Origin: Strongylocentrotus droebachiensis | Lineage: Eukaryota > Echinodermata > Echinoidea > Camarodonta > Strongylocentrotidae | DNA length: 64,000 nt | Reading direction: 5' to 3' | Assembly: GCA_035222895.1 (NCBI GenBank) | Contig: JAVYIG010009888.1 | Span: forward strand, 1 to 64,000 | Part shown: positions 1 through 11,822 of the stretch, in pieces | Position numbering within the stretch: the stretch's first letter is position 1 | Layout of the letters: the number at the start of each line of letters is the position of its first letter | The notes under the pieces: generated by a model | What the model saw: the letters and a program-made list of their open reading frames with translations, nothing else | Told to the model about the DNA's origin: nothing | Database searches by the model: none | Program-made: the position numbers and the translations under genes

Positions 1-3000
1 TTTTTAAAGCGGTTGACAGCCTTGCGTCCGATGAGCCCCTGAGAGGATGGCGTTCTCTTTGATAGCCACATGAATACATCAGGGGGGTGTTTCACAAAGA
101 TCCTAAGTTGAACTTATCTCTAAGTTGGACTTAAAAATTATGGAAAGCCATTAGCATCTTTGAAAATATTTGTAAAAGTTATTTTGAAAGGCATTAACTG
201 TTTATTCAAATCATTCATATTTTCTTTCATCAAGGAGATTTCATGTTCTGGATGTGGAATTTATAAAAAGTCAAAAATACTTGAATTTCTGCTTTTGAAT
301 ATATTTCATTTTAAGACTCCAATGGCTGTCCATAATTTTAAGTCCAACTTAGAGTTAAGTTATACTTAGGATCTTTGTGAAACACCCCCCAGGTCTTTGT
401 CGGGAGGTTTGAAGTTCACGGCTTTTTGGCTCTAAACAGACTATATGTTGTCTTGGTCTAGAAGTTTATATTTAGAAACATTAGGACCCTCTATACATGT
501 AAATGTAATGCTACAATTGTTATTCAGCTCATTGGCCAGATCACTGGGCAGAGACATTGTAGAAAAGGGCCCTGTTTTGTAAAAATTTTAATTAAATAAC
601 AGGTTACAATAACATTTATAATCTACTGAAATCGTTGCATTTGATTGGCTGAGTGCAAACTGGTCATAGAAATCAAGTATTTGTTATTGATAAAAAGTTT
701 TATGAAACGGGGCCCAGATTGTATGAAGAAGTGTTGATAATATGCATTTAAATAAAAGAAATTATATGTTTTGCCAAATTAGATTTGACTTAGACTTGTG
801 CATGGTTGACTGTATATGTTGAATATTATACTTTTATGATATCAGAACTGTATCTCTAAAGTGGCTTATTAAATGGGAAATTCACAATCCAGCATTAATT
901 TGGCATGAAATAGGATGAGTGGATTCAATGACTCAGATACATCTGTTTAGAGAAAGAAGGTTGTTGTAGAGTATAATTTTACACAGAGTTTAAAGATAAA
1001 CTTGAGTTCTGGTGTAAAAATTTTTTATCACAGAATCAAACAAAACTTACACTGAATGTTCAAGATTACCAATAAGTGTCATTTGCCAAACAATTTTGGT
1101 AGAAAGAGTATACTGGCTGAGTAATAAACATAGAAAGATAAGGAAATTAAGGTGAGTAGGCCCGACACCATTTGTGTAGTCCAATATACACCTTTCTGTG
1201 TACAGTGCTTGTTACTTTACCAAGACTGGACCAAATTTATTATGATTTTGATGACTCCAGAACCTTGCAGTACACACCAAGACTTACATGCTAGATGATC
1301 AACTTTTTCTGATCCATTTCACACGTTTTCTTTCACAATGCGATCGCATGACCAGAACTCAACTTCATCTTTAACGCCCTTCTGTCTCCAAACGGACAAT
1401 TTGTTTCGCCCATCTTTTGCATCGTTCAGTTGGCTTCAAAACAATATACCGGTATACATGTACAGCCAACCCTTTCTATTAAGGCTACCGGTACAAAGCA
1501 CAAAATATGGCCACTGTAGACAGGTAGCCTTTCTAGACAGGTTCTTCAACATGCATTTCCTTTGAGAGGGAGCCAAAACGGGTGTCCACTGTCCACTATA
1601 AACAGGTGGCCTTTATAGCAAGGTGGCTACTAAAGCAGGTTTGACCGCATTTATAATAGCATTTTGTGATTTGGTAATTTTGTTTTCTCTGTACAATGAG
1701 TTTTCCTGAATACCTTCAGCTTCCCGCAAATTGTTGTATATTTAGATGGTTATTATGGAAATGAATTCTGCATATTGTTGTGTATTTCTCTTCTTTATTG
1801 TGGCAATACTTAATTTTGAAGCCTATTTTGTTTTGAAGATGAAATTCAATACCCTGTGACTATAAAGAAACATATAATGGCATGCCTTGTATTAAATACA
1901 TGTAACTTTTCCCCCTTTATTTCTGCTGGTGTAGAAAATAGGCTATTTACGTGGGTTTCATGCTTAAGGAAGTTTAGTTAGGTGCATATTTGTTTGCTTG
2001 AGGCTTTGAGCTTTTTTTTAATGTACGTGTTCCCGAAAGTGAATCGGGTTTTAGTGATGAAGGAATATCTAAGTGGCCATATATTTAATGAATACTAATC
2101 ATATTTATATCTTTGTGCATTTTGTTTCTCATTCTGTAATTTGGAGCAGACTCATATGCTGCCTTGTATGAATATGAAGATAAAAATGGTATATAATGTG
2201 TCAATGATTAAACTTGTGGCATAAACAGAGAAGCCCCTGCAATTGTACTTGCATATTGTGAAGACAATCTCCTGGTATCGATAGGTCTTGCTAAAAGTGC
2301 CAAGAGGCCGCCACGTTACTCATCGATCCACTAAAAGCTGAAAAGAGGCCCATAGATTATCCCAACTTGGTTCTTGTCTTCCCTTTAAGGAAACTGTAGG
2401 GAAATACAAAGTGGCAGATGGGTGGCCTTTAGACAGGTTCTTCAATGCAGTAACGGATCCAGTGGGGGATCTTGGGGGGCTCGGGCCCCCTCCCTTTGCA
2501 AAAAAAATGGGTAAAAAAAAATGTAACGTTAATTTTAAGAAGATACCCCCCTGAGAAAATTTTGTTTTTGCTCAAAGGGGGGGGGGGGGACGTTGCGTTA
2601 ACAAAAATTAGAGCTCCATACCCCCCCCCTCCCCCCCCCCCCCCCAGTTGAACTAACAACAACAAATGGTACTCTTTACAAAGTTATCCTTATAAAGGCT
2701 GCTTTTTTGTTTCCATCAAGCCTTATACCAACACATTTTCTCGTTTTTAAATCCATTTATGGCTAGATAAATAGATGCATTAAATGCTTTAAATCTTGTA
2801 TTGTGTGATGAATTGTTGGAATATCTGTTAAATGTAGAAATTGCAAAATGATCTGTTCAAGAAAGTACTTCTGTAATTGAAAGTTTTTATTATTGTGTGT
2901 GGTAAAGGCTTATAAAAAGCTATTTTGTGTACGGTTGTTAGATTTCATACATATCGTAGTACCAGTAGTTTCCAATTTTGTTCTTTAAAATAAGACATTT

Positions 3001-3480
3001 TTTTGTAATTTTTTTAATTTTTATAGTGAATGTATTACTTATGCATTCGACTATAGAGATATATATATATATATATATATTGTGCACCGCCGAAGGTCAT
3101 GAATAGAGCAATTCCTGCTCTATTTCTTTCAGAATTAGCCCTTCTGTAGGGCATACAACAATATGTTACATCATGTTTTACATGTCATGTAATCTGCATT
3201 CACACTGTTTTTTTTTAAAGCTTAATTTTGAACTGTAATATTTTACATTAAAAAGAATTATGAGGAGGAACTGTTGTTTTCCTGTGCATTATTATTTTCT
3301 TTGCCCATATCCCTGTAGGCAGACTAGTTTAAGATACCAGTAAACAGTCCACTCTTTTTGGAGCAGCTAGTAGCATCCTCCCTTGTGTCATCCAGTTTAA
3401 ATTACTGTAATTTCCTAACAAAATGAACCAAAGAAATTAAATCAAGTCTTCATAAATTAAAAATTAGATAACATGATTTT
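1..3480. other. Non-coding flank homologous to the 3' flank of caspase A
   Basis: No exon is visible here. Blocks at 10-80, 391-710, 1,420-1,560 and 2,890-3,450 match, in order and in the same orientation, 24,448-25,530 downstream of the caspase A stop. Shared phrases include the 'ctctttgatagccacatg' stretch, 'ctctaaacagacta', the TA microsatellite followed by 'tgtgcacc.ccgaaggtcat', and 'ccaaagaaattaaatcaagtc'. The window copy holds extra DNA at 82-390, ~720-1,410 and ~1,560-2,890 that the 24-kb copy lacks. Inference: this is the 3' UTR or flank of another caspase paralogue upstream of the window. A poly-G/C dispersed-repeat fragment lies at ~2,450-2,650, and a (TA)n tract at ~3,058-3,081. 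Confidence 0.7.
82..390. mobile_element. 309-bp MITE with long terminal inverted repeats
   Basis: The ends are inverted copies beginning GGGGGGTGTTTCACAAAGAT, and the inverted similarity extends inward for roughly 60-70 bp ('ctaagttggacttaaaaattatgg' pairs with 'ccataattttaagtccaactta'). It has no coding capacity; a 69-codon open frame inside is incidental. The related sequence at ~24,525-24,535 runs through this site without the insert, giving a natural empty site. No convincing target duplication is visible, so the superfamily is left open. Confidence 0.8.
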
Positions 3481-4014
3481 GTTTAGATCTTCTCAGTAGT
3501 ATCCGCAGGGGGGGGGGGCGTTGAACCCCCCCCCCCCCCCCTCCCCCGTCAACTTTTTTATGTGTGTGTTTTGGAGGAAACCCGCCCCCCTTCAATTTTT
3601 GTTTTTAATTTTTTTAAATAAAATAAAAATAAAAAAATAAAACAGAAATTGTGGTAATGGGTGACCCCAAAAAGCTGACCTTACCCCCCCCCCCCCCCCC
3701 GATGAAACAAAATATCGATCGGCCAAATTTGGGACACCAAAAAAAAAAAAAGCTCTTTGTGGTCATTTAACGTTTAAGCATGGGCATAGAAGCAGTAAAG
3801 GAATAAAGATGATTTGTAAAATTCCATTCAAAGAAAAGGAAAGTAAACAGGAATTAAATTTCCTAAACATTCCGCATGCCACCTATATTTATCACTGGAG
3901 GTTTTTATAATAGCGATAGGCACCCCTCTCTTTTTGTAAAAGTATGTTATAGAGAAAAAGAAACAACGAGAGAGAGAGAAATAACAAGTGACCTGCCAAT
4001 GTCACAAATGAGGT

Positions 4015-4292
4015 ATAAAAATATGCTCATCTGACCGTATATTGACCCTCAAGGGGGGGCATCTATAGTAGTTAAATATCTAAAAACCTCTGAGCTTCAG
4101 CGGGGCTCTGCCCCCTGGACCCCACCAAGGCCCCTAAAGTGGGCCCTTGGATGCTTATCTGACCGTAATTTAATGCCTAAAAACCCTGAGCTTCTGGAGG
4201 TTCAGCCCTGCATGTAACGTGTAAGAGTGGTGGTGATGCAGATTTTTATTCTGCCCCCACCCTTCCAAACGTATTTGCTTATTACGCCACTG
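4015..4292. repeat. Dispersed repeat ending in 'cttattacgccactg'
   Basis: Contains 'atgctcatctgaccgta' and 'ggatgcttatctgaccgtaa', a 'cctctgagcttc' plus G/C-rich block, and the end sequence 'gcttattacgccactg'. Related pieces occur at ~10,770-10,932, ~20,740-20,810 and ~21,660-21,760. It is probably a non-autonomous TIR element; both ends could not be paired. Confidence 0.5.
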
Positions 4293-4549
4293 CCCCTGGA
4301 AGGTGAGCCCCCTGGAATGTTTGACCCCCCCCCCCCCAATCCCAAACTGCTTCCGGTACGCCTGGATATGGGGGCCCTTTCGGTGTATATGCACGGCATA
4401 TAATCCTAAAATAGAAAAGTCTTCTCTTTATGACTGAAAAGAGATCACTACAAACATATATTTGTAACATGCATGATGAACATTTCTGAAGATATACTTT
4501 AAAAAAAGCGAAATCTTGTATTAACAATGAATCAAATATTATTTGTATG

Positions 4550-4645
4550 GATTAAGAGCCAAGAACGGTACAACGAATCGTCGTCTTTCTCTCATATTTT
4601 TATGAAACGTCAAAGCTTCCGCGCTTCGCGGGTAAACTCCTCCTC
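4550..4645 (+). repeat. Single stray unit of the ~107-bp satellite
   Basis: The stretch from 'attaagagccaagaacggtacaacgaatcgtcgtc' through 'cgtcaaagcttccgcgcttcgcg' is one unit of the repeat that forms arrays at 8,860-10,130 and, inverted, at 16,800-18,310. Confidence 0.7.
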
Positions 4646-5301
4646 CCTGCACAAAGGCGCGGATCCAGGGGGGATGTCGAGCGGGACTTGCCCCCCCCCC
4701 CTGGCCTAAAAAAAAAAGACGGACTCCCCCTGAAAAATTGTGACCAAAGAAGAAACAAAATTAGTGCTCACTTCCCCTTTCCCCCCTCCCCTACCGATTT
4801 TCAAATTTCAGCACACTTAATTTAGGAACAAACGGGACACCTCACCTATGTTCAAAAGTGTGTAAGCATTTTGTTGATATAGGCTCACGTGTACTTACTT
4901 AATTTAATTAATTATCATGATCTTGAGTGAAATGGCACTATAACTGAATTCCGAGCTTAACTTCACTTTTAAAAAAATAATAGAAAAAAAAAGGTAACAC
5001 GAATGGGTGCAATTAAGTTAGCAGCAATGAAGACAGGTTTTTAATTGTTCAGAGGCGGGGCGGGGGGTAGTGAGCACTATTTTTTGAAAAATTGCATCCC
5101 CTCCCCCCCCCCCCCCCCCGGGGGGGGGGGGGCTGTTTGCAATCACTCATGCGTGAAATGTGCATCATATGAGTTGCATCAAATAAAGGGGGAGGATCTA
5201 AGCTTACAAATATGTGTCATTTTTTAATTATAATGGTGATTATCATCGATAATTCTCGGTTTCGTTTTTTCTGGGACGCACTGCATATCAACGTGCAATA
5301 T

Positions 5302-6152
5302 AATAATAATAGTAATATATTCATTTGTAAAGCGCAATAACTATGTGGATATATTCTACTGCGCTGCAAGAGCTCGTAAATGCTGTGCTATACATACTAT
5401 ATGAACAAGTGAGTTTTCAGTTTTGATTTAAAATTATCTAGTGATGGGGCTTTCCTTATTTCTAGTGGTAATTTATTCCATAATCTAGGGGCAGCACAGA
5501 GAAATGACCGGTCCCCGAGGGTTACTTTGGTTTTATATGGGGGTATTTGCAACATAAATGTGTCTTGTGTACTACGAAGGTTACGACCATGAGTTTGAGA
5601 CTTGATATGCAACAATTCAGTAACGTAACTAGGAGTTTGACCATTTAGAGCTTTGAAGACTATCATCAATATTTTAAATGTAATTCTCTGGCGAATTGGC
5701 AACCAGTGCAGTTCCTTTAGAAGTGGGGTTATTCGAGAGAATTTTGGGAGGCTGCAAATTAGTCGTGCACATGTATTCTGGACCCGCTGCAACTTGGAAA
5801 TTTGTGAATCTGGCAATCCATACAATAAACTATTACAGTAATCTAGTTTACTAGTAACACATGCATGCATGATAGTTTTCATGCTGTCCTGATCAAAGTA
5901 TTTTCGAATGCGTCTCAAATTATAAATCATGAAATAGGCTGATTTGCATATTTTAGTGATATGTAAATCCATATTCAGGTGGGTATCAAAAAACACACCT
6001 AAGTTTCTAACAGTATCAGATGGGGTTATGGTGGAGTCACCAACTGATACACTACGGGACCTAAATTTAGAAACCTGGCGTGGAGTACCAATGACCAAAA
6101 GTTCTGTTTTGTTATCATTTAACATCAACTTGTTTTGCAACATCCAAATCTT
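5302..6152 (-). mobile_element. 5'-truncated LINE (CR1/L2-like), 3' portion
   Basis: On the minus strand, a reverse-transcriptase C-terminal coding segment is followed by a short 3' UTR ending in TAA/TTA repeats (5,302-5,330 on the plus strand). Everything upstream of the RT thumb region is missing, typical of 5'-truncated target-primed insertion. The 5' limit near 6,152 is approximate. Confidence 0.75.
5397..6143 (-). pseudogene. LINE reverse-transcriptase C-terminal fragment (248 aa)
   Basis: The reading frame is uninterrupted. It begins just after the position where the YADD catalytic motif would be and carries the conserved C-terminal landmarks: 'KTELLVIGTP', 'RNLGVFFD', 'SKLDYCNSLLYGLP', 'LQRVQNTCARLI', 'LHWLPIRQRITFKIL' and 'APRLWNKLP', ending 'KLKTHLFI'. 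With the catalytic palm absent it cannot be functional. It resembles the homologous part of the 12.9-14.5 kb LINE but differs enough to be a separate family or subfamily. Confidence 0.85.
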
Positions 6153-6392
6153 AATATATGCAAGCGCGTGGACTTCAAACCCTGTCTGCTCGCCGCTGTA
6201 CAGGATTGTGTAGCAAGTAGAATGGTGACGAATAAGAAATTAGTCTTTCTTTTGCTCTCTCACCTCTCCATCTCTCTCCTTTTTTCTAGTTCGCGGTTGC
6301 TCTATCCTCCCTCCCCCTCCCACGCTTTTGTATTCTCTTTCTTTTTAGAAGTAAGATAATGAGGGGGAAAAATAAATTAAAACATCTCTTTT

Positions 6393-6427
<35 letters not shown>

Positions 6428-7551
6428 AGTTGCTCTATACAGTTTTTTTTTTCTTCAAAAATGCTATTCTTATCTTTCCTTCTTCTTTTGACCCCCTTCT
6501 TTTTTTTAAATCTCTCTCAAACAACCGCTTGAAATATCCTGTAGACCTATTCTTTGATCTCCACACTTTTATTCTCTATCGTTTCAAACTATATCACTGC
6601 ACATCTTTAAATCAGTTCTAAAAAGAAAAGAAAAAGAAAAACACTTTTGTTGTCATATGTTGCTTTTTAATTTATATAAATAATGAGACTAAAAAATGTG
6701 AAAACATTTTAAAATCTTTTCAAAATACTATACACATATTGTAAGGAACTACAAGGATTTTCATAATGAGGTGTGAATTTGAGGATACGGCTTGAATGAC
6801 ACCTTAAGTAAAGAAAATGTATTGATGTTTGGTAGAGGAAAACATGTGTACAAAAGTTGCAATAATAGTATATGAATAAATGATATGATTGTTTATACAA
6901 CATCCTAATTAAGCGAATTATGATCGACCTTCGGCAGCTGCATATGACATGTAACTGCCGACCCGTTTATATTCCACCCACGAAGGCGGTATTATTACTA
7001 AGAAGATAACTGTGACATCAATTTTGTAAGTAAAATCTACGTTATCCATATCCTTCTGTTTATTATTTGTTTCATGGCAAGATTAATTTTACGAGGATCA
7101 TCGTTGGACGAGTTTTCTTTCCTCGTGTCTATACAAAATTCGAATAGGTTTCGGAGAATAGCCGATCTACCTAATCATATCGTATTTGGTAAAATCACAG
7201 GCTGCCGTGTAAAAAAAAAATACGCGTACCGGCTGTGTCCCGGGCATTTTTTTTAAATTTACAAGCAAGCGAATGGAACTTCACCTTTAATTCTAATATA
7301 ATGAAACCGCTTGCAAAGAGTCTTGCGAGATATACATTTGGGATGTGTGCATGATGTGCATGTGGTCGATTAGCAATGAGCAATTATAAGAGGTGATCGA
7401 GGTCTACTTGTAATATGCAATTGCCTTACTCTCTCAGAAAATTGTATTTAAAAAAAAAACATAATTACAACTCATAGAGATGGCAAAATTGATATCAATA
7501 GCACATAATTTCTGCAATATTCAATGTTAATGTTACTAGGTGTATAAATAC
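6153..7551. other. Gene-free interval
   Basis: No gene or well-defined element is recognised. There is a CT-rich stretch with a (CT)n microsatellite at about 6,396-6,424. The short open frames have no recognisable motif. Confidence 0.5.
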
Positions 7552-10275
7552 TCAGGGGCGTCGCTCGACCTTTTTCAGTGGGGGGGGGGGGGGGTGTATA
7601 GAGGCCACCGATTACCGACAAAACTAGCCATCAATTACCGACAAAATGTCTACAAATGTTACCCAATAAACCCGGGGCCGAAGGCCAAATTATTTTTCCT
7701 ATGAACTATCTATAGTAGTTGCGTTTATATACACATGGTCATTTTCCTCGACGACATAATATATAAGATTTATTTTGTCAACTTTTAGGGGGCGGTAGTG
7801 CTGAGCACGCAAAGCGTGCGAATTCATTAAAGTAGATATTCATTGATTTTAAAAACTAACTTTATTTTCATTATTGCAAAGTTGAAACCTTGATTCGACA
7901 AGGTTATCAAAATTCAATGCTTGGTAACATTCGAAGTAATGATTATTATAAATTACAAAATGCTTAAATACAGCCCCGGCATATAGCACCTGAAGAGCTC
8001 TCCGAACGCTGCTTAGATGCTTGAGGTCAAAGGATGGACATGATTTTGCACAAGCAGACGATGTCCCATGACATCTTACACATTTTCAGTGCCTGTTTTT
8101 TCATCTTTTCTTGAGTTCTTTCTCTTACTTCACTACCGCCAGGCTATAAAATGTATAATCTTTTGCCTCACTCTAAACCCCGCGCATGATTTTATTTTGA
8201 TGACAAATGCAGCGATACAAAAATAAAGGAATCTGTCGCTTAATTGTAAACAAAATAAGACGCCATGGTATATGGGGGTATATTCAGCTGCACACACCGC
8301 GATATGTTCGACGAGCTAAAGATAAATAAAAAAAACACCTCTGTTATATTGTGTATTATGATGAAATATGTCGAATAGACAAGATGTGCTTAGTTTGTAG
8401 TAGTGTGTAGTAGTGGCAGGCAACTCATAAACTAAGCATGATATTTAACTTTGACCCTCCGCTTTTTCGCTCGTGTGTAAATACAAAAAAATCGCGTCCC
8501 GGGCACTGGCGTACTGGTGGGGGGGGGGGGGCTTGGGGGGCGCCACCCCCCCCCAAATAAAATTGAACCATGACTTATTTTCTATTCCGTGATGTATAAA
8601 TGTTCGTGATATCACATTATTTTCAACAAATTGCGCGTTTCTCCATTTCTGTTGCAAACTGACACATTCCCAAATAGCCAGGAAGAGCATATGTTTTTTT
8701 TTTATAGTCACTAAGGGGCCGTGGCCAACAGTAACACTAAACAAAAAATATCCTTTCCAGAAGCAACTGTGACAAGCACTGCCGGGCGTTCCATACTTAC
8801 ATCATATAACACTGCACATCTAGGCCTACCGTTAAGGGGCCCAGTGGGGAAATTGAATTCAGACAAGATTAAGAGTAGAGAACGGTAGAACGAATCGTCT
8901 TCTTTCTCTTATAATTTAATGAAACGGCAAAGCTTCCGCGCTTCGGGAGGGGGGGGGGGGGTGGGCAACTGAAGTCAGACTAGGATTAAGAGTCGAGAAC
9001 GGTACAACGAATCGTCTTCTTTCTCTAATAATTAAATGAAGTGTCAAAGCTTCCGCGCTTTGCGCGTGATGGGCAAAAATGAATTCAGACAACGATTAAG
9101 AGTAATAATTTATTGAAACGTCACAGCTTCCGCGCTTCGCGCGAGATGGGCGAAAACAAATTCAGACAAGGATTAAGAGTAATAATTTAATGAACCGTCA
9201 AAGCTTCCGGGCTTCGCGCGAGATGGGCAAAAATGAATTCAGACAAGGATTAAGAGTAATAATTTATTGAAACGTCGAAGCATCCGCGCTTCGCGCGAGA
9301 TGGGCGAAAAAGAATTTAGACAAGGATTAAGAGTAATAATTTAATGAATCATAAAAGCTTCCGCGCTTCGCGCGGAATGGGCGAAAATTTAGACAAGGAT
9401 TAAGAGTGGTAATTTATTGAAACGTCAAATTTTCCGCGCTTTGCGCAGGAGGGATGGGGGGGGGGAACTGGATCCAGACAAGGAATCTTCTTCTTTCTCT
9501 AATAATTAAATGTAACGTCATAGCTTCCGCGCTTTGTGTGGGAGGGGGCGAAACAAGAATTGAGAGTCGAGAACGGTACAACGGATCGTCTTCTTTCTCT
9601 AATAATTTAATGAAGTGTCAAAGCGGGGGGGGGGGGAACTAAATTCAGACAAGAACACGATACAACGAATAGTCTTCTTTCTCTAATAATTTAATAAAAC
9701 GTGAAAGCTTCCGCGCTTCGCGCGGGATGGGCGAAAATGAATTCAGACAAGGATTAAGTGCAATCATTTATTGAAACGTCAAAAAGCTTTGCGCTTCGCG
9801 CGAGATGGGCAAAACTGAATTCACACAAAGATTAAGATTAATAACATGAATCGTCAAAGCTTCCGCGCTTCACGCGGAATGGGCGAAAATGAATTCAGAC
9901 AAGGATTAATGTGAGTACTAATTTATTAAAACGTCAAATCTTCCGCGCTTCGCGCGGGAGGGAGGGGGGAACTGGATCCAGAAGAGGATTATATAATTAA
10001 ATGTAACGTCATAGCTTCCGCGCTTTGCGTGGGAGGGGGCGAAACAAGAATTGAGAGTCGGGACCGGTACAACGGATCGTCTTCTTTCTCTAATAGTTTA
10101 AGTTTTCGCGCTTCGCGCGGGAGGGGGGAACTGAAAAATAACTTAGTTCTTGGCCTCGGGTTTATGGGGTTAAATTTGTAGACATTTAGACATTGGCATT
10201 AATATATTTGTCGGTAATCGGCGGCCTTTACAACCTCCCCACTCCCCCACTGAAAAAGATCTAGCGACGCCCCTG
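7552..10275. mobile_element. 2.7-kb foldback-type TIR element carrying a satellite array
   Basis: The left end (CAGGGGCGTCGCTCGACC, then 'tttttcagtgggg', 'ccgattaccgacaaaa', 'aaacccggggccgaagg') recurs inverted at the right end (~10,145-10,275: 'ggcctcgggtttatgggg', 'tgtcggtaatcgg', 'ccactgaaaaagatctagcgacgcccctg'). The inverted arms are therefore ~125 bp, much longer than a simple TIR. Flanks ATAAATAC (7,544-7,551) and ATAACGAC (10,276-10,283) agree at 6 of 8 positions, compatible with a decayed 8-bp duplication. It is related to the hAT-like element at 16,441-19,010, sharing its left end, but here both ends are of the left type. No transposase is visible. Confidence 0.75.
8860..10130 (+). 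repeat. ~107-bp satellite array (plus orientation)
   Basis: About a dozen diverged units. The consensus order is 'gaattcagacaaggattaag', 'agtcgagaacggtacaacga', 'atcgtcttctttctc', 'taataatttaatgaaacgtc', 'aaagcttccgcgcttcgcgc' and a G-rich spacer. Several units lack the middle segment. Each contains a small hairpin, CCGCGC-TTC-GCGCGG. The reverse-complement array occurs at 15,230-15,620, 16,800-18,310 and 21,980-22,810. Confidence 0.9.
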
Positions 10276-11690
10276 ATAACGACAGAGTTTATACACTCGA
10301 GATAATTTTTGCAAGTACTACTGATGAAATACCGGACCACCGTCTTTGTGCATTGTGCGGCATTAAAGCATATACAACGTCTCACGACTTGACAGATCAC
10401 TTTTCTCTAACTTCTAACCAATCAGAAGGCCTCGTTTTTTGCCAGGAAGTGCCGGTGGACGTTAATGCGCCAAATGTGGTTCTCAAATTGCAAAAAAAGA
10501 TCCCTACTCTTGGAAAGTGTAGGAGAAAGCAAATTTACGTCATATTACTCCAGTATAGGTGCCTGAAAATGCGTCTAATTTGGTTATAAAATTGCAAATG
10601 CTTCTTACTCAAAGAGGGGGATAGAACCCCCTCCCAGACCCACCCCCGCTTGGTCGCTCCGCTCCCTCGCCGCTAAAGCCTCGTTCTGTCACTTCATCGT
10701 TTTACATATTTTTGACCCCATGCCATTTTGTGCCTTCCCCCCCCCCCCCCCGGTAAAAAATTCCTGGATCCGCTACTGATGCCCATACCCTTGAGCTTCG
10801 GGGGCTCCGCCCCTAGACCCCACTTTGCGAAACGTTCAGCGGGGCCTGCATGTTAGAGTGGGGTGATGCAGATTTTTTTGTTGTCAGCCCCCCCCCCAAA
10901 AAAAAAAAACGTTTTTGCTCATTACGCCACTGGTCCCGGGCATAATGTCACTGAAAGGACGTCACACAGTCATTTACGTTATGCAAATAGAAATCATATA
11001 GGGAGTATATAGTGACAGGCGACCAGCACCAGGCTTGTCCTCCACATCATAAAACATGCTTTTTTAAATTATTATTTCATAAGTGATGATTTTGAAGTGA
11101 TAAGTTTAGCTTTATTTTGAAATAGGAGGATTAGGAAAGGAGTAGGCTATTATGCCGTAAGATACCACTGTCACTGAAAGACCGATTGATTGTGCAGTCA
11201 CGATTGTAATTCTGCACTTTTCGTTTTCCTGATTTCAATTTTTTTTTTAAAGAAGAAGAATAAAAGGAGGAGAGGAAGAAAATGAAGTGGAATACGAAGA
11301 GGAAGCGAGAAAAAGATAAGGAAGAGGGGATGGAGTGAGGGAAGGGGAGGAGGATGGAGAAGAAGAGTACACATGGCAGCATATACAATATACAAATAAA
11401 TCTCATAATCAAAATAATTTATTTTTTTGCCCCAATTTCCTGATGAAATAGATCTACTTTTCATTTTATTTAGAATACAGGAGCTCTTTTGGGAATAAAC
11501 TAGTAGATCTACAGAGCAACAATTCATGTTTTTTTTTTTAATCTTGTTAATTTTCACCAGAGCTATCTTTAAAAAGTTCAGAGTATTTAATTAAGCTTTC
11601 GCCAGGCATAATCACTCACCCTTCCCATATACCATTTTCATTGCTCCGATTTTCATAGAATTCAGACAAAGTACGAGGAATTGGCTGAGA
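10276..11690. other. Upstream flank of caspase A
   Basis: No coding exon is recognised. It includes a repeat fragment at ~10,735-10,935 with poly-C and 'attacgccactg', and a purine-rich tract at ~11,240-11,370. The last ~100 bp before the first coding exon resemble the matching stretch upstream of caspase B (31,905-31,999: 'aatcactcac', 'ccatat', 'attttcat', then AG). This suggests an acceptor near 11,657 with a 5' UTR exon further upstream. No promoter could be assigned. Confidence 0.45.
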
Positions 11691-11822
11691 ATGGAGCAGG
11701 CCGACAGAAAAACCATAAAGAGGAACATGGTAATCCTCTCAAAGGACATGGACTTTGTAAGCGTGACCCCGGCCCTTCTTGCCCGAGGCATCTTTGAAAA
11801 TCATCATATAGAGAAGTTTGAC
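11691..11822 (+). CDS. Caspase A coding exon 1 (CARD helices 1-3)
   Basis: 44 codons, ending before donor GTAAGT in phase 0. It encodes MEQADRKTIKR...VSVTPALLARGIFENHHIEKFD, the start of a caspase-9-type CARD. It is the same length as caspase B exon 1. Confidence 0.9.

Larger units (their letters stand above)
3481..5300. other. Gene-free dispersed-repeat field with poly-G/C runs
   Basis: No supported gene. It contains several long C or G homopolymer runs (around 3,508-3,545, 3,685-3,700, 4,326-4,338, 4,690-4,702 and 5,103-5,132). Each sits next to fragments resembling transposon ends (for example 'ggcgcggatccagggggg' at ~4,657). Short open frames across these runs are low-complexity artefacts. 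Confidence 0.6.

Noticed and set aside
160-369. 69-aa open frame near the window start
   Set aside because: It lies wholly inside a MITE and reads through its inverted arms.
5653-6213. Plus-strand frames of 62-89 aa
   Set aside because: Shadows of the minus-strand LINE reverse-transcriptase fragment.
8860-10130. CRISPR-like direct-repeat array
   Set aside because: The genome is eukaryotic, the whole unit repeats without unique spacers, and it lies inside a transposon.
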